Of a stretch of 9,530 nt of DNA, positions 6,162 to 9,530 are shown piece after piece. The translations under genes and the position numbers were made by a program. This stretch comes from Deltaproteobacteria bacterium (GTDB taxonomy: Bacteria; Desulfobacterota; Binatia; UBA9968). The number at the start of each line of letters is the position of its first letter. Positions within the stretch are counted from its first letter, which is position 1. The stretch spans positions 1 to 9,530 of the forward strand of contig JACPFH010000003.1 of the NCBI GenBank assembly GCA_016183075.1, in the 5' to 3' direction. The notes below the pieces were generated by a model. It made no database searches and was not told where the DNA came from. It saw only the letters and a list, made by a program, of their open reading frames with translations.

Positions 6162-6191
6162 TTGACCCGGTACCACCAAACGCCCTATACA
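6162..6191 (+). promoter_or_regulatory. Candidate sigma70 promoter upstream of the structured leader and ferritin-VIT gene
   Basis: TTGACC (6162-6167), an 18-base spacer and TATACA (6186-6191) match 5 of 6 and 4 of 6 consensus bases. Transcription would start near 6198, giving a leader of about 160 nt that includes all the hairpins before the start codon at 6362. Confidence 0.45.
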
Positions 6192-6197
6192 TGCATG

Positions 6198-6300
6198 CTG
6201 GGGTAAATGCTGTGAACTCCCCGAAGGGCGAGTCCTGGGCCGCCGAGTTAAGTCGGTGGAACGGGGTTGACGATCCCGCCCGTTCCCCGGCTCTAGGCAT
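6198..6300 (+). ncRNA. Structured 5' leader, unclassified RNA element candidate
   Basis: Three hairpins follow one another. The first is ACTCCCC-GAA-GGGCGAGT (6216-6233, one bulged C). The second is CCGCCGA-gttaag-TCGGTGG (6240-6259, 7 bp with one G-U). The third is GGAACGGG with CCCGTTCC (6258-6286, 8 perfect pairs around a 13-nt loop). The second and third share bases 6258-6259, so they compete at their edges. No T-run follows the last stem, so it is not a rho-independent terminator for the gene before it. The element could be a metal-responsive leader for the transporter gene, but it matches no riboswitch consensus I can recall. Confidence 0.4.
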
Positions 6301-6304
6301 GGTC

Positions 6305-6318
6305 ACCTCAATTGAGGT
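6305..6318 (+). promoter_or_regulatory. 14-bp perfect palindrome, candidate operator
   Basis: ACCTCAATTGAGGT is perfectly self-complementary and lies 43 bases upstream of the preferred GTG start of the ferritin-VIT gene. The half-site CCTCAA is also the half-site of the MerR-family SoxR box, but here the two halves meet without the usual 6-base centre. It is a candidate site for a metal- or redox-responsive dimeric regulator. Confidence 0.4.
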
Positions 6319-6349
6319 ATAGATTTTTCCCGGTACGATGACGGTCCAT

Positions 6350-6353
6350 GGAG
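6350..6353 (+). promoter_or_regulatory. Shine-Dalgarno site favouring the GTG start of the ferritin-VIT gene
   Basis: GGAG is followed by 8 nt and GTG (6362-6364). The in-frame ATG eight codons earlier (6338) is preceded by pyrimidine-rich sequence with no Shine-Dalgarno match. Confidence 0.55.
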
Positions 6354-6361
6354 AAACAAAC

Positions 6362-7510
6362 GTGAGCGACGAACAGAGGGCGACTCATGCGAAAACCAAG
6401 CCCGAGCGCGAGGACTTGGGGCGGTATCGCGCTAACTATCTTACGGAGATGGATGGCATTGCGCTTTACCGTTCGCTGGCGGCTGCGGAAAAAGACGAGA
6501 AACGGGCGGCGATTTTCGAAAGGCTGGCGCGCGCCGAGGAGCGCCATGCCCATCGCTGGGCCAGGTTGCTACAAGCCGCTGGAGAGACGGTCCCCGTCTA
6601 TCGGCCGTCGGCACGGGTGCGGGTGTTGGGCTGGCTAGCCCGTGCTCTGGGGACACAGAGAGTTCTCCCAATAATCAGCAGTCTCGAGGCCCGCGATCAA
6701 GCGGGCTATCTCGGGCAGCCGGAGGCTTCTGGACTTCCCGCTGAAGAGAGAGCTCATGCGCGGGCCCTGCGAGCGATGGAACCCCAGCTTACAGGGCAAG
6801 AAACGATTATGGGGCGGGAGCGCTGGCATCTCATGTCGCGCGCGGGGAGCCTGAGAGCCGCCGTATTCGGCATCAACGACGGCTTGGTCTCTAATTTCAG
6901 TCTGGTCATGGGATTTGCCGGTGCAGAAGCAAGGCCCGAATATATCCTCCTTGCCGGCGTAGCCGGTCTTCTGGCTGGTGCCTTTTCGATGGCCGCCGGG
7001 GACTACATCTCGATGAGCGCCCAGCGCGAGCTGTTCGAGCAACAGATTGCCATGGAGAAACAAGAGCTAGAGATGTCACCCAAAGAAGAAGAAGAGGAGC
7101 TATCCCTCATTTATCAGGCAAAAGGGATACCCGAAGAGGAGGCGAATCTGCTGGCCCACCGTATTATCCAAAACCCGAAGACGGCGATTGATACGCTGGC
7201 GCGCGAGGAATTAGGACTGGATCCATCGCAACTGGGCTCCCCTTGGGGCGCTGCCGCGAGCTCGTTTTTCGCTTTTATCTTGGGAGCGAGCGTGCCCGTG
7301 CTTCCCTATCTTGTCTTCTCGAAGAATACCGCGTTGCTCATGAGCGCTTCTTGGAGCTGCCTTGCCCTTTTTGGGGTTGGAGCTTTAATCTCGATCTTTA
7401 CGGCGCGGGGCCCGCTCAGCAGCGGTCTTAGAATGCTGGGCATCGGGCTTCTGGCGTCGGCGATTACTTTCTGTGTCGGTTGGCTCCTTGGGGTCAGCGT
7501 GGCAGGATGA
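6362..7510 (+). CDS. mbfA: Membrane-bound ferritin-VIT fusion (MbfA-like iron/manganese transporter)
   Basis: A 382-aa fusion of an N-terminal ferritin-like domain with a VIT1/CCC1-type transporter. The ferritin part (about 20-140) has a full set of di-iron ligands: E29, E59-x-x-H62, E109 and E129-x-x-H132. The VIT part starts with FGINDGLVSN (169-178), then GAFSMAAGDYISMSAQ (206-221). Next is a soluble Glu-rich stretch (about 225-290) matching the metal-binding domain of VIT proteins, and finally three hydrophobic segments, giving about five membrane helices. Characterised MbfA proteins of Rhizobiales export iron and protect against iron and peroxide stress; VIT1/CCC1 carry Fe2+ or Mn2+. A longer form from the ATG at 6338 is possible. 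The GTG is preferred for its GGAG site. The stop overlaps an in-frame ATG of the copper ATPase (ATGA), so the two are probably co-translated. Confidence 0.92.
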   Translation: MSDEQRATHAKTKPEREDLGRYRANYLTEMDGIALYRSLAAAEKDEKRAAIFERLARAEERHAHRWARLLQAAGETVPVYRPSARVRVLGWLARALGTQRVLPIISSLEARDQAGYLGQPEASGLPAEERAHARALRAMEPQLTGQETIMGRERWHLMSRAGSLRAAVFGINDGLVSNFSLVMGFAGAEARPEYILLAGVAGLLAGAFSMAAGDYISMSAQRELFEQQIAMEKQELEMSPKEEEEELSLIYQAKGIPEEEANLLAHRIIQNPKTAIDTLAREELGLDPSQLGSPWGAAASSFFAFILGASVPVLPYLVFSKNTALLMSASWSCLALFGVGALISIFTARGPLSSGLRMLGIGLLASAITFCVGWLLGVSVAG

Positions 7511-7524
7511 GGGAGTCCGTGGAG

Positions 7525-9530
7525 ATGATTGAAACTCGTGTAGAAAAAGATCCGGTCTGCGGCATGGACGTGGAGCCGCAAAGCGCCGCCGGGAGTTACG
7601 AGCACGACGGCCGTACATATTACTTTTGTTCTGAGCCGTGCCTGGAACGGTTCAGGGAAAATCCCGCCAAATTTTTCGCCGGCGCCGTTTCCGAGGCCGA
7701 GTCCCCCGCACGGGCGGCAACGGGCCTCTACACCTGCCCGATGGATCCGGAAGTCCGCCAGGAAGAACCGGGCGCCTGTCCGAAGTGCGGAATGGCCTTG
7801 GAGCCGATGATGGTGCCATCTCCTTTCGGGCCGGTCGAATACGTATGCCCCATGCACCCGGAAATCGTCCGGACCGAGCCTGGCAGTTGTCCGATCTGCG
7901 GTATGGCATTAGAGCCGCGAACCGCAGCCGTCGAGGAAGGCCCTAATCCGGAACTCCTCGACATGACGCGGCGCTTTTGGGCAGGTGTCATTCTCTGCGC
8001 GCCGCTCTTGTTCCTGGCTATGTCGGATATGATCCCCGGCCTCTCTCTGTCTGAAGTCGCGTCGCACCGGACTCTGATCTGGGCCCAGTTTGCCCTGGCC
8101 ACTCCGGTGGTGCTGTGGGGTGGGTGGCCTTTCTTTCAGCGCGGCTGGGCGTCGATCGTGAATCGGAGTCTGAACATGTTCACGCTGATCGCTATCGGCG
8201 TGGGGACTGCCTACGTCTACAGCGCGGTTGCCACGCTTCTGCCGGCGATCTTTCCGCCGTCCTTTCGCGGCCATGACGGGGAGGCGGCGGTCTATTTCGA
8301 AGCCGCTGCGATCATCACCACGCTCGTTCTTCTCGGCCAGGTTCTGGAGCTTCGGGCTCGCAGCCGCACGAGCAGCGCCATCAAGGCTCTGCTGGGCCTT
8401 GCGCCAAAGACCGCCAGGCTTCTCGGCGATGACGGAAGCGAGCGGGATGTTCCGCTAGCGCAGATCAAGGTAAGCGACCGGCTCCGGGTGCGTCCCGGGG
8501 AGAAGGTGCCCGTAGATGGTGTCGTCCTCGAGGGAGCGACCTCCATCGATGAATCGATGGTGACGGGAGAGCCGATCCCGGTTGAGAAAAATACCGGGAG
8601 CCGGGTTACCGGAGGCACGGTGAACGGCACCGGCAGCTTTGTGATGCGCGCCGAGCGGGTGGGGAGCGAAACCCTGCTCGCGCAGATCGTTCGCATGGTG
8701 AGCGAGGCTCAACGCACCCGCGCGCCGATCCAGCGTCTCGCCGATCTCGTTTCGTCCTATTTCGTCCCCGCTGTGGTGCTCGTGGCGTTTCTCACCTTTG
8801 TCGTGTGGGGGCTGATCGGTCCTGAGCCAAAGATGGCGTATGCTCTGCTCAACGCCGTCGCTGTGCTCATCATCGCGTGCCCGTGCGCGCTCGGACTGGC
8901 CACGCCGATGTCGATCATGGTCGGGACCGGCCGCGGGGCGATGACGGGTGTGCTGATCAAAAACGCCGAAGGATTAGAGATCCTGGAAAAAGTCGACACG
9001 CTCGTCGTGGACAAAACCGGGACTCTGACCGAAGGCAAGCCTCGGGTTACGTCCGTGGTCGTCGTGCCAGAGCACAGCGAGTCGGAGTGCTTGCGCCTGG
9101 CGGCAAGTATCGAGCGCGGCAGCGAACACCCGCTGGCGGCAGCCGTTGTGGCTGCGGCCGAGGCGGAGGGGGTAAAGCTCGCTGCGGCTCAGGATTTCCG
9201 CTCGATCACGGGCAAAGGAGTGGTTGGCAAGGTGGAGGGCCGAGAGGTAGCGCTTGGAAATCAGCGGCTCTTCGACGAGCTGGGCATTGACGTGGGGGCG
9301 CTGCGCGATCATGCGGGGATGTTGCGCCAGGATGGCCAGACCGTCATGTTCGTCGCCGTGGATAAGCGGGCGGTCGGGCTTCTCGGGGTGTCGGACCCGA
9401 TCAAACCGTCCACTTCTGAAGCGATTCGGCTCCTTCACGACGAAGGCGTGCGGATCGTCATGCTTACGGGCGATAATCGGACCGCAGCCGAGGCGGTGGC
9501 GCGCAGGCTCGGAATCGACGAGGTGGAGGC
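7525..9530 (+). CDS. copA: Copper-type P1B ATPase with YHS and two heavy-metal-binding domains, 3' truncated by the window
   Basis: 668 codons are visible and the gene continues past the window. It begins with a YHS domain (DPVCGM, then C35 and C39). Two tandem heavy-metal-binding motifs follow: CPMDPE...CPKCGM at 71-90 and CPMHPE...CPICGM at 108-127. No MxCxxC HMA domain is seen at the N-terminus. Six membrane segments can be read. The Cu+ site CPC is at 452-454 in the fourth core segment. The actuator TGE is at 347-349, the phosphorylation motif DKTGT at 496-500 (Asp496), SEHPLA at 533-538 and TGDN at 648-651. The hinge GDGxND and last helices lie outside. The CPC signature indicates Cu+ (or Ag+) efflux using ATP. 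The ATG at 7525 has GGGAG 9 nt upstream. An in-frame ATG at 7507 overlapping the previous stop would add six residues. Confidence 0.95.
   Translation, partial: MIETRVEKDPVCGMDVEPQSAAGSYEHDGRTYYFCSEPCLERFRENPAKFFAGAVSEAESPARAATGLYTCPMDPEVRQEEPGACPKCGMALEPMMVPSPFGPVEYVCPMHPEIVRTEPGSCPICGMALEPRTAAVEEGPNPELLDMTRRFWAGVILCAPLLFLAMSDMIPGLSLSEVASHRTLIWAQFALATPVVLWGGWPFFQRGWASIVNRSLNMFTLIAIGVGTAYVYSAVATLLPAIFPPSFRGHDGEAAVYFEAAAIITTLVLLGQVLELRARSRTSSAIKALLGLAPKTARLLGDDGSERDVPLAQIKVSDRLRVRPGEKVPVDGVVLEGATSIDESMVTGEPIPVEKNTGSRVTGGTVNGTGSFVMRAERVGSETLLAQIVRMVSEAQRTRAPIQRLADLVSSYFVPAVVLVAFLTFVVWGLIGPEPKMAYALLNAVAVLIIACPCALGLATPMSIMVGTGRGAMTGVLIKNAEGLEILEKVDTLVVDKTGTLTEGKPRVTSVVVVPEHSESECLRLAASIERGSEHPLAAAVVAAAEAEGVKLAAAQDFRSITGKGVVGKVEGREVALGNQRLFDELGIDVGALRDHAGMLRQDGQTVMFVAVDKRAVGLLGVSDPIKPSTSEAIRLLHDEGVRIVMLTGDNRTAAEAVARRLGIDEVE

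Noticed and set aside
6258..6286. Rho-independent terminator after the ferritin-like gene
   Set aside because: The stem is strong but is followed by CCGGCTC rather than a T-run, and it lies more than 100 bases past the stop codon, downstream of a candidate promoter.
6198..6300. yybP-ykoY manganese riboswitch
   Set aside because: The conserved GGGGAGUA-type core that I associate with this class is absent; only the transporter context would fit.
7306..7857. Minus-strand 183-codon frame and others opposite the copper ATPase
   Set aside because: They are antisense to the ferritin-VIT and ATPase genes, whose motifs are unambiguous on the plus strand.
1..9530. CRISPR array, tRNA, rRNA or insertion sequence
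   Set aside because: No regularly spaced direct repeats, no cloverleaf-forming stretch and no transposase motifs or terminal inverted repeats were seen on either strand.

Overview
The window is bacterial, moderately GC-rich and densely coded, with two gene blocks that diverge from about 5500. Two short operon-like runs lie on the minus strand and a metal-handling run lies on the plus strand. Good Shine-Dalgarno sites and sigma70-like promoter elements are visible. There is no rRNA, tRNA, CRISPR array or insertion sequence to fix the taxon. The gene set (a 6-phosphofructokinase with pyrophosphate-type residues, membrane-bound ferritin/VIT protein, YHS-type copper ATPase) would suit an environmental, possibly deep-branching Gram-negative bacterium, but that is an inference.

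Region 1 (1-930, plus): a poorly structured left edge, possibly decayed coding sequence, then a nucleotidyltransferase of the AbiEii/MNT type. A doubtful 62-codon reading frame precedes it and overlaps its start by one base.

Region 2 (933-2483, minus): an inositol monophosphatase-family gene followed 21 bases later by a class I glutamine amidotransferase. They are probably co-transcribed.

Region 3 (2719-5491, minus): a phosphofructokinase, glyceraldehyde-3-phosphate dehydrogenase and a two-CBS-domain protein, separated by 11 and 14 bases. A sigma70-like promoter lies immediately upstream of the kinase. This looks like a glycolysis/gluconeogenesis operon with a possible energy-sensing CBS protein.

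Region 4 (5637-9530, plus): a small ferritin-like protein, then a candidate promoter and a strongly hairpin-forming leader with a 14-bp palindrome. Next come a ferritin-VIT fusion (MbfA-like iron/manganese transporter) and, closely coupled, a copper-type P1B ATPase that runs off the window end. The last gene has no stop inside the window, so a simple ORF list misses it although it fills the last 2 kb. The block reads as an iron/copper detoxification and storage unit. The most interesting unexplained element is the structured leader upstream of the ferritin-VIT gene.
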